This document shows, in pieces, positions 35,235 to 45,766 of a stretch of DNA of 64,000 nt. Positions within the stretch are counted from its first letter, which is position 1; every line of letters begins with the position of its first letter. The position numbers and the translations under genes are program-made. Under the pieces are notes generated by a model. It made no database searches. It had not been told where the DNA came from and worked only from the letters and a program-made list of their open reading frames with translations. Source of the stretch: Bufo bufo (taxonomy: Eukaryota > Chordata > Amphibia > Anura > Bufonidae); the NCBI RefSeq assembly GCF_905171765.1, contig NC_053389.1:782260772-782324771 (forward strand), read 5' to 3'.

Positions 35235-35590
35235 TAAATCTAATTTTACCTCTATTTCTGAAAAGTTTCTGGCAGGATTTGAACTCACAACCTTCTACAT
35301 TACAGCCAAGAAGGTTAACCACTACACTAAAGAGCTGCTTGGCCATTTACTAAAAAATAAAAATAAAAACAAAAACAAAATAAAAATATGAGACTTCTGC
35401 TGTATAGAAATACTAACTAGTAGTAAGTATTCCTATACAGCAGAAGTCTCATCATTTTAAAAAAAAAAAATTGTAACTGGCCATGCAGCTCTATAGTGTA
35501 GTGGTAAATATTCTGGGCTGTAGAAGGTTGTGAGTTCGAATCCCGTCAAACTTTTCAGAAATAGAGACTAAATTTAATTTAAACAAATAT
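35235..35590. repeat. Large hairpin with tRNA-like arms
   Basis: The core at 35388-35449 is a near-perfect palindrome of about 62 bp (GAGACTTCTGCTGTATAG and its complement). The flanking arms, 35262-35345 and 35478-35570, carry inverted copies of a tRNA-like sequence. The right arm reads TAGTGTAGTGG (A-box-like) and GAGTTCGAATCCCG (B-box-like). A third copy is at 42493-42560. This looks like a tRNA-derived SINE head captured in inverted orientation. Confidence 0.7.
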
Positions 35591-36552
35591 ATATGTTTTT
35601 AGCCATATTATTATATATTTAAAATATATTATATATTATAATATATGATAGCTAAAACCTCAGTAGTAGTTTCCCACATATTATGCATTCATATATATTA
35701 TTAATACAAATGACCATAGGTGTCATTAATGCCAGGATTATAGTATATCAACAAATGTTGTGACAAAATGAAAGGGCACCCTAAAGCAATAATAGTGGTA
35801 AAGCTCCCAAATACATATAAATTAAACAAACAAAAGACATGGAGCTCATAAAATACCTATAAAAAGATATCTTTAATGGCGTATCAATAAATTACAAGCA
35901 TATTACTGTAAAAAATGAAGGTGGCAGAGAAAAGACACCATCCCAGCTTTACACAGACCGCATATATTAATAAATACAATAACAACAACGAATCTAAATA
36001 GTAGAACTATATCACGATTTGTCAGGAATAGGGATGAGCGAACCCGAACTGTATAGTTCGGGTTCGTACCGAATTTTGGGGTGTCCGTGACACGGACCCG
36101 AACCCAAACATTTTCGTAAAAGTCCGGGTTCGGGTTCGGTGTTCGGCGCTTTCTTGGCGCTTTTTGAAAGGCTGCAAAGCAGCCAATCAACAAGCGTCAT
36201 ACTACTTGCCCCAAGAGGCCATCACAGCCTTGCCTACTATTGGCATGGCTGTGATTGGCCAGTGCAGCATGTGACCCAGCCTCTATATAAGCTTGGGTCA
36301 CGTAGCGCTGCACGTCACTCTGCTGATTCAAGCATAGGGAGAGCTTGCAGCTGCGACGTTAGGGCGAGATTAGGCAGATTAACTCCTCCAAAAGACTTCA
36401 TTCTGTGATCGATCTGCAGCTGTGGATCATTGAAGTGCTAATATCGACTTGCTCACTTTTTTGAGGCTGCCCAAAGCGTTTTTAGATCACTTTTTTCTGG
36501 GGTGATCGGCGGCCATTTTGTGGCTTGTGGTGCGCCAGCACAAACTATCACC

Positions 36553-37225
36553 AAGTGCATTTAACCATCGATAGTGTGGTTATTTTGTGCTATATCCTAC
36601 ATCAGCTGCAGGCTGAGCCTGTGTCACCGAAGTGCATTTAACCATCAACAGTCTGGATATTTTTTGGCCATATACTACATCAGCTGCAGGCTGAGCCTGT
36701 GTCACCGAAGTGCATTTAACCATCAACAGTCTGGTTATTTTTTGGCCATAATATACTACATCAGGGGCAAGTTGAGCCTGTCACCCAGCGCCTAAAAAAT
36801 AAACCTGACATTTCTATTCAACCAAATTTGTACTGTTTTAGCTGGTCAGGTTATTTGTAGTGACCGTAAAAGCACATTTTTTGTTCTGGGTTGAAAAACT
36901 ATTCCCAAATTTGCCATTCTCAAAATAACTAGTTTCTGCTATATGAGGCCTACTTGAAATCTATCCCAAAAAGGATATCTTACATTGAAGGTGCTGATAG
37001 TGTCATTCAGAAAAACCTAAGACACACGCTACCGTGCAGATAGAAGTCTAATTCTGTGATTAAACCTATACCTGTCACACAGCGCAAAAAACAAACAGGC
37101 CTCACATTTCTATTCAACCAAATCTGTACTGTTTTAGCTGGTCAAGTTATTTGTAGTGACCGTAAAAGCACACTTTTTGTTCTGGGTTGAAAAACTATTC
37201 CCAAATTTGCCATTCTCAAAATTGT
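36553..37225 (+). repeat. 5' repeats of hAT 2
   Basis: AAGTGCATTTAACCATC occurs three times (about 36553, 36630, 36708) as a tandem unit of about 78 bp. Then a block of about 150 bp (TCTATTCAACCAAAT, GTAGTGACCGTAAAAGCACA, CCCAAATTTGCCATTCTC) is present twice, at about 36779-36930 and 37077-37225. Confidence 0.8.
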
Positions 37226-37239
37226 GGTGAACGGGAACA

Positions 37240-39048
37240 ATGAGGAAAACATCTAATAAGGGACGCGGACGCGGACGTGGACATGGTCGTGGTGGTGTTA
37301 GTGGACCCTCTGGTGCTGGGAGAGGACGTGGCCGTTCTGCCACAGCCACATGTCCTAGTGAACCAACTACCTCAGGTCCCAGTAGCCAGCAGAATTTACA
37401 GCGATATTTAGTGGGGCCCAATGCCGTTCTAAGGATGGTAAGGCCTGAGCAGGTACAGGCATTAGTCAATTGGGTGGCCGACAGTGGATCCAGCACGTTC
37501 ACATTATCTCCCACCCAATCTTCTGCAGAAAGCGCACAGATGGCGCATGAAAACCAAGCCCATCGGTCTGTCACATCACCCCCATGCATATCAGGGAAAC
37601 TGTCTGAGCCTCAAGTTATGCAGAAGTCTCTTATGCTGTTTGAAGACTCTGCTGCCAGGGTTTCCCAAGGGCATCCACCTAGCCCTTCCCCAGGGGTGGA
37701 AGAGATAGAATGCACTAACGCACAACCACTTATTTTTCCTGATGATGAGGACATTGGAATACCACCTCAGCACGTCTCTGATGATGACGAAACACAGGTG
37801 CCAACTGCTGCGTCTTTCTGCAGTGTGCAGACTGAACAGGAGGTCAGGGATCAAGACTGGGTGGAAGACGATGCAGGGGACGATGAGGTCCTAGACCCAA
37901 CATGGAATGAAGGTCGTGCCACTGACTTTCACAGTTCGGAGGAAGAGGCAGTGGTGAGACCGAGCCAACAGCGTAGCAAAAGAGGGAGCAGTGGGAAAAA
38001 TCAGAACACCCGCCGCCAAGAGACTCCGCCTGCTACTGACCGCCGCCATCTGGGACCGAGCAACCCAAAGGCAGCTTCAAGGAGTTCCCTGGCATGGCAC
38101 TTCTTCAAACAATGTGCTGACGACAAGACCCGAGTGGTTTGCACGCTGTGCCATCAGAGCCTGAAGCGAGGCATTAACGTTCTGAACCTTAGCACAACCT
38201 GCATGACCAGGCACCTGCATGCAAAGCATGAACTGCAGTGGAGTAAACACCTTAAAAAAAAGGAAGTCACTCAGGCTCCCCCTGCTACCTCTTCTGCTGC
38301 CGCCGCCTCGGCCTCTTCCTCTGCCTCTGGAGGAATGTTGGCACCTGCCGCCCAGCAAACATGGGATGTACCACCAACAACACCACCTGCGTCACCAAGC
38401 ATTTCAACCATGTCACACGGCAGCGTTCAGCTCTCCATCTCACAAACATTTGAGAGAAAGCGTAAATTCCCACCTAGCCACCCTCGATCCCTGGCCCTGA
38501 ATGCCAGCATTTCTAAACTACTGGCCTATGAAATGCTGTCATTTAGGCTGGTGGACACACACAGCTTCAAACAGCTCATAACGCTTGCTGTCCCACAGTA
38601 TGTTGTTCCCAGCCGCCACTACTTCTCCAAGAGAGCCGTGCCTTCCCTGCACAAACAAGTGTCCGATAAAATCAAGTGTGCACTGCGCAACGCCATCTGT
38701 GGCAAGGTCCACCTAACCACAGATACGTGGACCAGTAAGCACGGCCAGGGACGCTATATCTCCCTAACTGCACACTGGGTAAATGTAGTGGCGGCTGGGC
38801 CCCAGGCGGAGAGCTGTTTGGCGCACGTCCTTCCGCCGCCAAAGATCGCAGGGCAACATTCTTTGCCTCCTGTCTCCTCCTCCTCCTACTCAGCTTCCTC
38901 CTCCTCTTCTTCCACCTGCTCATCCAGTCAGCCACATACCTTCACCACCAACTTCAGCACAGCCCGGGGTAAACGTCAGCAGGCCATTCTGAAACTCATA
39001 TGTTTGAGGGACAGGCCCCAACCGCACAGGAGTTGTGGCGGGGTATAG
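37240..39048 (+). pseudogene. hAT 2 transposase, N-terminal part
   Basis: 602 codons from ATG 37240. The N-terminus is Arg/Gly-rich (RGRGRGHGRGG), with a long Ser/Pro/acidic region to about residue 270. A BED zinc finger sits near residues 285-335 (SLAWHFFKQC, CTLC as the Cys pair, RHLHAKH as the His pair), which binds the element ends in this family. A Ser/Ala-rich spacer is followed by the start of the RNase H-like core, with TTDTWTSKHGQGRYISLTAHW carrying the first catalytic Asp. The frame ends in unrelated residues after about 38995, where the correct continuation is in the frame starting at 39000. A single frameshift separates two otherwise long open halves, so the element died recently, or the shift is an assembly error. 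Confidence 0.88.
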
Positions 39049-40637
39049 AACAACAGACCGACGAATCGTTGCTGCCGGTGAGCTTCAAGCCCGGCCTGGT
39101 GGTGTGCGATAATGGGCGAAATCTCGTTGCAGCTCTGGGACTAGCCGGTTTGACGCACATCCCTTGCCTGGCGCATGTGCTGAATTTGGTGGTGCAGAAG
39201 TTCATTCGCAACTACCCCGACATGTCAGAGCTGCTGCATAAAGTGCGGGCCGTCTGTTCGCGCTTCCGGCGTTCACACCCTGCCGCTGCTCGCCTGTCTG
39301 CGCTACAGCGTAACTTCGGCCTTCCCGCTCACCGCCTCATATGTGACGTACCCACCAGGTGGAACTCCACCTTGCATATGCTGGACAGACTGTGCGAGCA
39401 GCAGCAGGCCATAGTGGAGTTTCAGCTGCAGCACGCACGGGTCAGTCGCACTGCGAATCAGACACACTTCACCACCAATGACTGGGCCTCCATGCGAGAC
39501 CTGTGTGCCCTGTTGCGTTGTTTCGAGTACTCCACCAACATGGCCAGTGGCGATGACGCCGTTATCAGCGTTACAATACCACTTCTATGTCTCCTTGAGA
39601 AAACACTTAGGGCGATGATGGAAGAGGAGGTGGCCCAGGAGGAAGAGGAGGAAGAGGGGTCATTTTTAGCACTTTCAGGCCAGTCTCTTCGAAGTGACTC
39701 AGAGGGAGGTTTTTTGCAACACCAGAGGCCAGGTACAAATGTGGCCAGACAGGGCCCACTACTGGAGGACGAGGAGGACGAGGATGAGGTGGAGGAGGAT
39801 GAGGATGAAGCATGTTCACAGCGGGGTGGCACCCAAAGCAGCTCGGGCCCATCACTGGTGCGTGGCTGGGGGGAAACACAGGACGATGGCGATACGCCTC
39901 CCACAGAGGACAGCTTGTCCTTACCTCTGGGCAGCCTGGCACACATGAGCGACTACATGCTGCAGTGCCTGCGCAACGACAGCAGAGTTGCCCACATTTT
40001 AACGTGTGCGGACTACTGGGTTGCCACCCTGCTGGATCCCCCGTACAAAGACAATGTGCCCACCTTACTTCCTACACTGGAGCGTGATAGGAAGATGCGC
40101 GAGTACAAGCGCACGTTGGTAGACGCGCTACTGAGAGCATTCCCAAATGTCACAGGGGAACCAGTGGAAGCCCAAGGCGAAGGCAGAGGAGGAGCAAGAG
40201 GTCGCCAACGCAGCTGTGTCACGCCCAGCTCCTCTGAGGGCAGGGTTAGCATGGCAGAGATGTGGAAAAGATTTGTCAACATGCCACAGCTAACTGCACC
40301 ACCACCTGATACGGAACGTGTTAGCAGGAGGCAACATTTCACTAACATGGTGGAACAGTACCTGTGCACACCCCTCCACGTACTGACTGATGGTTCGGCC
40401 CCATTCAACTTCTGGGTCTCCAAATTGTCCACGTGGCCAGAGCTAGCCTTTTATGCTTTGGAGATGCTGGCCTGCCCGGCGGCCAGCGTTTTGTCTGAAC
40501 GTGTATTCAGCACGGCAGGGGGCGTCATTACAGACAAACGCAGCCGCCTGTCTACAGCCAATGTGGACAAGCTGACGTTCATAAAAATGAACCAGGCATG
40601 GATCCCACAGGACCTGTCCATCCCTTGTGCAGATTAG
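39000..40637 (+). pseudogene. hAT 2 transposase, C-terminal part
   Basis: 545 codons; the ATG at 39000 is internal to the ancestral protein. It contains VVCDNGRNLVAALGL (second Asp of the catalytic core), HIPCLAHVLNLVVQKF (the CxxH motif), PTRWNSTLHML, an ISVTIPLL segment, two strongly acidic insertions (EEEVAQEEEEEEG and LEDEEDEDEVEEDEDE), and the hATC dimerisation domain near the end (FYALEMLACPAASVLSERVFSTAG, then SRLSTANVDKLTFIKMN). The stop is at 40635-40637. It joins to the 37240 frame by one frameshift near 39000. Confidence 0.9.
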
Positions 40638-40759
40638 ATATTAACTACCTCCCCTTAACAATATATTATTCTACTCCAGGGGACTTCCTCATTCAATACT
40701 ATTTTTAATTTCATTTTACCATTATATTGCGGGGCAACCCAAAGTTGAATGAACCTCTC

Positions 40760-41990
40760 CTCTGTCTCCTAAATGTGTGACAGTGGCCTGTTCCAGTGGT
40801 GGGTGACGTGAAGCCTGATTCTCTGCTATGACATGAAGACTTATTCTGTGCTGACATGAATCCAGATTCTCTGTTACGCGACCTCTCTCCTCTGCCTGGG
40901 TGCCTGGGCCTAAATATGTGACAGTGGCCTGTTCCAGTGGTGGGTGACGTGAAGCCTGATTCTCTGCTATGACACGAAGACTGATTCTGCGCTGACATAA
41001 GGCCAGATTCTCTGTTACGGGACCTCTCTCCTCTGTCTGGGTGCCGGAGCCTAAATATGTGACAGTGGCCTGTTCCAGTGGTGGGTGACGTGAAGCTTGA
41101 TTCTCTGCTATGACATGAAGTCAGATTCTGTGCTGACGTAAGGCCAGATTCTCTGTTACGGGACCTCTCTCCTCTGCCTGGGTGCCGGGGCCTAAATGTG
41201 TGACAGTGGCCTGTTCCAGTGGTGGGTGACGTGAAGCCTGATTCTCTGCTATGACATGAAGACAGATTCTGTGCTGACATAAGGCCAGATTCTCTGTTAC
41301 GCGACCTCTCTCCTCTGCCTGGGTGCCTGGGCCTAAATATGTGACAGTGGCCTGTTCCAGTGGTGGGTGACGTGAAGCCTGATTCTCTGCTATGACATGA
41401 AGACAGATTTTGTGCTGACATAAGGCCAGATTCTCTGTTACGGGACCTCTCTCCTCTGCCTGGGTGCCTGGGTCTAAATATGTGACAGTGGCCTGTTCCA
41501 GTGGTGGGTGACGTGAAGCCTGATTCTCTGCTATGACATGAAGACTGATTCTGCGCTGACATAAGGCCAGATTCTCTGTTACGGGACCTCTCTCCTCTGC
41601 CTGGGTGCCTGGGCCTAAATATGTGACAGTGGCCTGTTCCAGTGGTGGGTGACGTGAAGCCTGATTCTCTGCTATGACATGAAGACTGATTCTGCGCTGA
41701 CATAAGGCCAGATTCTCTGTTACGGGACCTCTCTCCTCTGTCTGGGTTGTCGGGGCCTAAATATGTGACAGTGGCCTGTTCCAGTGGTGGGTGACGTGAA
41801 GCCTGATTCTCTGCTATGACATGAAGACTGATTCTGCGCTGACATGAAGCCAGATTCTCTGCTATGGCATGAAGAGACTGATTCTCTGCTGACATGAAGC
41901 CAGATTCTTTGCTATGGCATGAAGAGACTGATTCTCTGCTGACGTGAAGCCAGATTCTCTGCTATGGGACCTCTGTCCAATTGATATTGG
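40760..41990 (+). repeat. 141-bp minisatellite in hAT 2 3' region
   Basis: GTGACAGTGGCCTGTTCCAG occurs at 40777, 40918, 41059, 41200, 41341, 41482, 41623 and 41765: spacing exactly 141 bp, 142 for the last. A tail of shorter degenerate sub-units (GACATGAAGCCAGATTCT) ends near 41970. Because 141 is divisible by three, the minus strand stays open for 394 codons (41895-40711) as a 47-residue repeat; I do not consider that a gene. Confidence 0.93.
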
Positions 41991-42484
41991 TTCATTTTTA
42001 TTTTTTTTATTTTTATTTTAATTCATTTCCCTATCCACATTTGTTTGAAGGGGATTTACATACATGTTGCTGCCTTTTGCAGCCCTCTAGCTCTTTCCTG
42101 GGCTGTTTTACAGCCTTTTTAGTGCCCAAAAGTTCGGGTCCCCATTGACTTCAATGGGGTTCGGGTTCGGGACGAAGTTCGGATCGGGTTCGGATCCCGA
42201 ACCCGAACATTTCCGGGAAGTTCGGCCGAACTTCTCGAACCCGAACATCCAGGTGTTCGCTCAACTCTAGTCAGGATCATGAAACAATAATTACCTAGAA
42301 CCAACCGCAACTCAGTGCTGATAAGCCCTATCGAAGTAAGAGCATACTCGCGTATGCAATAAAACATGAAGCCGACTCACCTAAACAAGCGAGACTGTGA
42401 GAGCCAGGATGGCGCTACCTCGACGCGTGTTTCGGCGTGCCTTCAACCCCCTACAGCAGAAGTCTTTTTTTTTTTTATAACTGG

Positions 42485-42565
42485 CCATGCAGCTCTATAG
42501 TATAGTGGTTAACCTTCTTCGCTGTAATGTAGAAGGTTGTGAGTTTGAATCCCGCCAGAAATAGA
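42485..42565 (+). other. tRNA-derived sequence (SINE-like), third copy
   Basis: Shows an A-box-like TAGTATAGTGG, then a stem-like CCTTC...GAAGG, then GAGTTTGAATCCCG. The anticodon arm is not of normal length and there is no clear acceptor stem, so I call it tRNA-derived, not a tRNA gene. Confidence 0.6.
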
Positions 42566-42644
42566 GGCTAAATTAGAGTTAAATACACTGACTCGAGCAG
42601 AACTGGTGTTTGGCCGAGCATGCTCGCCCAACACTACTCTTAGG

Positions 42645-43800
42645 GGCTACTAGTCTCCTGGTGAGAGATTGTTGCCTGTTGGACTTGGTTCTACAATGGA
42701 CATGAAGATCTTTTGCCCAGTCGACAGACTCTGAGAGGGGGCACATCAATGGACTGAGAGAAGCAGGATGGTTGTTTTGATGAATTGCTTGTCATCTAGT
42801 CTGTTCTGAATAAGCTTTTAGGAGGTATTGTGAGCAGCGGTTATGTAAGAGCACACACACACACAGGAAGAGGTTCCAGATGGCCCAGACAGACCACCAG
42901 TAGAGAGGATCATTTTATCTGCCAGCAAACATGAGCAGCTCCCAAAGTTTCGTTGTCCACCACCCAGACACAGGTGACACCCCAGTCTCTTCCTGAATCA
43001 TTTCTAGGTGCTTAGCAGTAGGAAAATTGGTGTCACGGCAACCATTACATTTCCTGTCTTTGACAGCCAACCACCATCGCCTTCGTTTACGGTGCTTTCA
43101 TGAATGATAAATCTGAACTGCTAAAGACTGAAACTGCATAGTATTTACCAACAATTCCAGGTTCTGTTTGGGATCTGACAACGGTTGGGTTTGAGTGTGG
43201 AGGCTTGATGGTGAGCTTTTCAATCCTGACTTTGCTGTGGAGCGATAACTTGCCCCAACTCTTGATATAATGATTTTGGGAGCCATTGCATGCAATAGTG
43301 GGTTACCCTTAGTAGTAATAAAAGGGACACTAACAGGTCAACAATATGTGAAGGATATCCTGAGGCCACATGTGTTGCCTCTCATGGCAGGGCTTCTCCA
43401 GTAACTGGTATTTTTTCAGCAGGATAATGGTTGTCCACACATAGTAAGGGTTTCCCAGAAATATCTCCACCAGATTGCAACATTTCCTTGGCCTGCCCCA
43501 TCACCAGATTTATCACCATTCTAGCATTTATGGGACCAGTTGGGATGCCTGCTTTGGCAACAAACCAGTGTGAAGGATCTATAAGCCCAACATCTGTGCA
43601 ACATCTGTGAGCAAATTTGCCACAGGATACCATACAGAACCTATATGTTTCCATGCCCAACCACATCTCATCTTGCATCCAGGCCAACAAGGCCAATTAT
43701 AGTTTATTTTTCCCCAATAAACTTCACTCTAATATTGTAATTCCTTACATATGCCATCAATATATTCACACAGATAAAGTTTCATTCGATTCCATCAACT
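42645..43800 (+). pseudogene. Tc1-like transposase relic
   Basis: Plus-strand translation with many stops and frame changes. Near 43030-43090 it resembles the RRLPLTARHRRLRL DNA-binding-to-catalytic linker of Tc1-like transposases (here PLHFLSLTANHHRLRL). Near 43420-43600 it shows QQDNGCPHIVRVSQKYL and FPWPAPSPDLSPF with LWDQLG, i.e. the second Asp and third acidic region of the DDE domain. The 104-codon minus-strand frame at 43382-43696 is its shadow. Confidence 0.75.
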
Positions 43801-44170
43801 CCTTGATGTAGTATTTTTTTTGGTCAATGAGTGTATATATGAATACAAATTATAAACACGTTTTCTCATGGAAAATCATCCATGTAATGAGAAATAATGC
43901 TTTGCCCTCTAGGCACTTTTCTTGAATGATAGAAGAGTAAGTACAACATGTATATAACCTTTCAATCTTTGACTAAACAGATTTCAAGCATGAACAATCA
44001 GTTTTCCTGCAGTAGGAGCAGGACTGATTTCCATTAGTCCAAGCGAATCTTTTTAGTACCGTATAAATAAAGAGAGGAGGGACACTCGCTTTGAACCCTT
44101 GCACTGAATTTACTGTGACAACGTCCTCAGTTAGACAGCTCTATGGTTTCACTTCCACCAATCTGATATA

Positions 44171-45081
44171 CAGGGTGGGCCATTTATATGGATACACCTT
44201 AATAAAATGGGAATGGTTGGTGATATTAACTTCCTGTTTGTGGCACATTAGTATATGTGAGGGGGGAAACTTTTCAAGATGGGTGGTGACCATGGCGGCC
44301 ATTTTGAAGTCGGCCATTTTGAATCCAACTTTTGTTTTTTCAATAGGAAGAGGATCATTTGACACATCAAACTTATTGGGAATTTCACAAGAAAAACAAT
44401 GGTGTGCTTGGTTTTAACGTAACTTTATTCTTTCATGAGTTATTTACAAGTTTCTGACCACTTACAAAATGTGTTCAATGTGCTGCCCATTGTGTTGGAT
44501 TGTCAATGCAACCCTCTTCTCCCACTCTTCACACACTGATACCAACACCGCAGGAGAAATGCTAGCACAGGCTTCCAGTATCCGTAGTTTCAGGTGCTGC
44601 ACATCTCGTATCATCTGAAGGTATCGTCTATGCTGTGAAGATACGAGATGTGCAGCACCGGAAACTACGGATACTGGAAGCCTGTGCTAGCATTTCTCCT
44701 GCAGTGTTGCTATCAGTGTGTGAAGAGTGGGAGAAGAGGGTTGCATTGACAATCCAACACAATGGGCAGCACATTGAACACATTTTATAAGTGGTCAGAA
44801 ACTTGTAAATATCTCATGAAATAATAAAGTTACGTTAAAACCAAGCACACCATTGTTTTTCTTGTGAAATTCCCAATAAGTTTGGTGTGTCACATGACCC
44901 TCTTCCTATTGAAAAAACAAAAGTTGGATTCAAAATGGCCGACTTCAAAATGGCCACCATGGTCACCACCCATCTTGAAAAGTTTCCCCCCTCACATATA
45001 CTAATGTGCCACAAACAGGAAGTTAATATCACCAACCATTCCCATTTTATTAAGATGTATCCATATAAATGGCCCACCCTG
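44171..45081. mobile_element. Mariner-type foldback: 442-bp arms, 27-bp loop
   Basis: CAGGGTGGGCCATTTATATG at 44171 and its complement ending at 45081, flanked by TA (44169-44170, 45082-45083). Arms 44171-44612 and 44640-45081 are both 442 bp and near-identical inverses, separated by 44613-44639. Each arm contains the 3' terminus and the last codons of a mariner/Tc1-like transposase: the right arm read on the plus strand from about 44638 gives IRDVQHRKLRILEACASIS and CEEWEKRVALTIQHNGQHIE before a stop. It is a head-to-head duplication of one element end. Confidence 0.85.
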
Positions 45082-45083
45082 TA

Positions 45084-45139
45084 GATGACCTATCCTGAGG
45101 ATAGGTCATCAATAGTAAAAGCCCGGACAATCCTTTTAA
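45084..45139. repeat. Short hairpin repeat end
   Basis: GATGACCTATCCTGAGGATAGGTCATC forms a near-perfect hairpin and is followed by AGCCCGGACAATCCTTTTAA, similar to the ends of the TTAA MITE at 29210-29233. Confidence 0.5.
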
Positions 45140-45766
45140 GTAGTAAACGGTGTTCTGTGAGCATGTTTTATTTTTTTGATTCTTAAAAGTAGCCCTCTTT
45201 TGCTTTGATGGCAACTTTTCACACTCTTGGCATTCTTCCAATAAGCTTTATGAGATAGTTGCCTGGAATGGTTTACCAACAGTCCTAAAGGAATCCTCTG
45301 AGTTGATGAGCACTTGTTAGCTGCTTTTCTTTCACCCTGCAGTGCAACACATTCCAAGCCACATTGAATTAAGGTCGGGTGATTGAGAATGCCTTGTCAT
45401 TGACGCAACATTCCATCACTCTCCTTCTTGGTCAAATAGGACTTTCCTAGCCTGTAGGTGTGTTTGGAGTTATCGGCAATACGTATAAGATACTGGAATA
45501 AGGCGGCACTGCCTGCACTGATTTAACAGCCTTTGATATTAAGAAGCCGATGCTGTGGTTCAATACACTCCGCTCTGCGGTGCTCAGCGTTGCTCAGCGT
45601 TGCTCAGCGATGTAGAAGTTAGTTCAAATAATTCATTACATGGAGAGAAGGAAAGAAAAGATTTGCGGCACTCACCGGAGTTGAAATAGTGTTGCAGCTT
45701 TATTTTGAAACTTCGTAAGAAGTTAGTGCAAGTTGGATCCAGGGGCGGACACACTGTAGCAAAAGG

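Larger units (their letters stand above)
36029..42269 (+). mobile_element. hAT element 2, nearly complete (6241 bp)
   Basis: Termini TAGGGATGAGCGAAC (36029) and, on the other strand, TAGAGTTGAGCGAAC (42269). Flanks GTCAGGAA (36021-36028) and GTCAGGAT (42270-42277) are an 8-bp duplication with one mismatch. Both ends carry long GAACCCGAAC-type palindromic subterminal sequence. The interior holds a BED-type transposase in two overlapping frames, a 5' region with short repeats, and a 141-bp minisatellite downstream of the gene. It could encode its own transposase but for one frameshift. Confidence 0.9.
35600..42450. mobile_element. Probable PLE-type terminal fragment, split by hAT 2
   Basis: The pieces 35600-36028 and 42270-42450 become contiguous when hAT 2 is removed. 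The first has a dinucleotide-like TA-rich block (35600-35660). The second ends in GCTACCTCGACGCGTGTTTCGGCGTGCC, whose complement contains GCCGAAAC...CGCGTCGAGG, reminiscent of the GAAAC/GUC half of PLE hammerheads. No coding sequence. The assignment is tentative. Confidence 0.35.
34994..42636. mobile_element. hAT-type MITE with tRNA-like arms, split by later insertions
   Basis: Termini TAGTATTGATCAAGCA (left) and TAGTGTTGGGCGAGCA (right, other strand, ending at 42636). Flanks CTCTCAGG and CTCTTAGG form an 8-bp duplication with one mismatch, as expected for hAT. The interior is a long hairpin with tRNA-like sequence. The right arm occurs twice (35451-35600 and 42451-42636) because about 7 kb of other elements lies between. 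Confidence 0.72.
34815..43835 (+). mobile_element. Tc1-like transposon fossil (outermost of nest)
   Basis: The left end reads TACTCACGGACAAAAAAA; the right end, on the other strand, reads TACACTCATTGACCAAAAAA. TA flanks both. The left 180 bp (34815-34993) and the right part (42645-43835) join into one Tc1-like element once the hAT MITE at 34994-42636 is removed. Confidence 0.75.

Noticed and set aside
35270..35345. tRNA gene
   Set aside because: A- and B-box-like motifs are present, but acceptor and anticodon arms do not fold normally and the sequence lies in inverted copies inside a MITE, so it is tRNA-derived repeat.
40711..41895. 394-codon minus-strand ORF
   Set aside because: It is the 141-bp minisatellite read in antisense; the unit length is a multiple of three, so it stays open. 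No domain or codon signal supports a gene.
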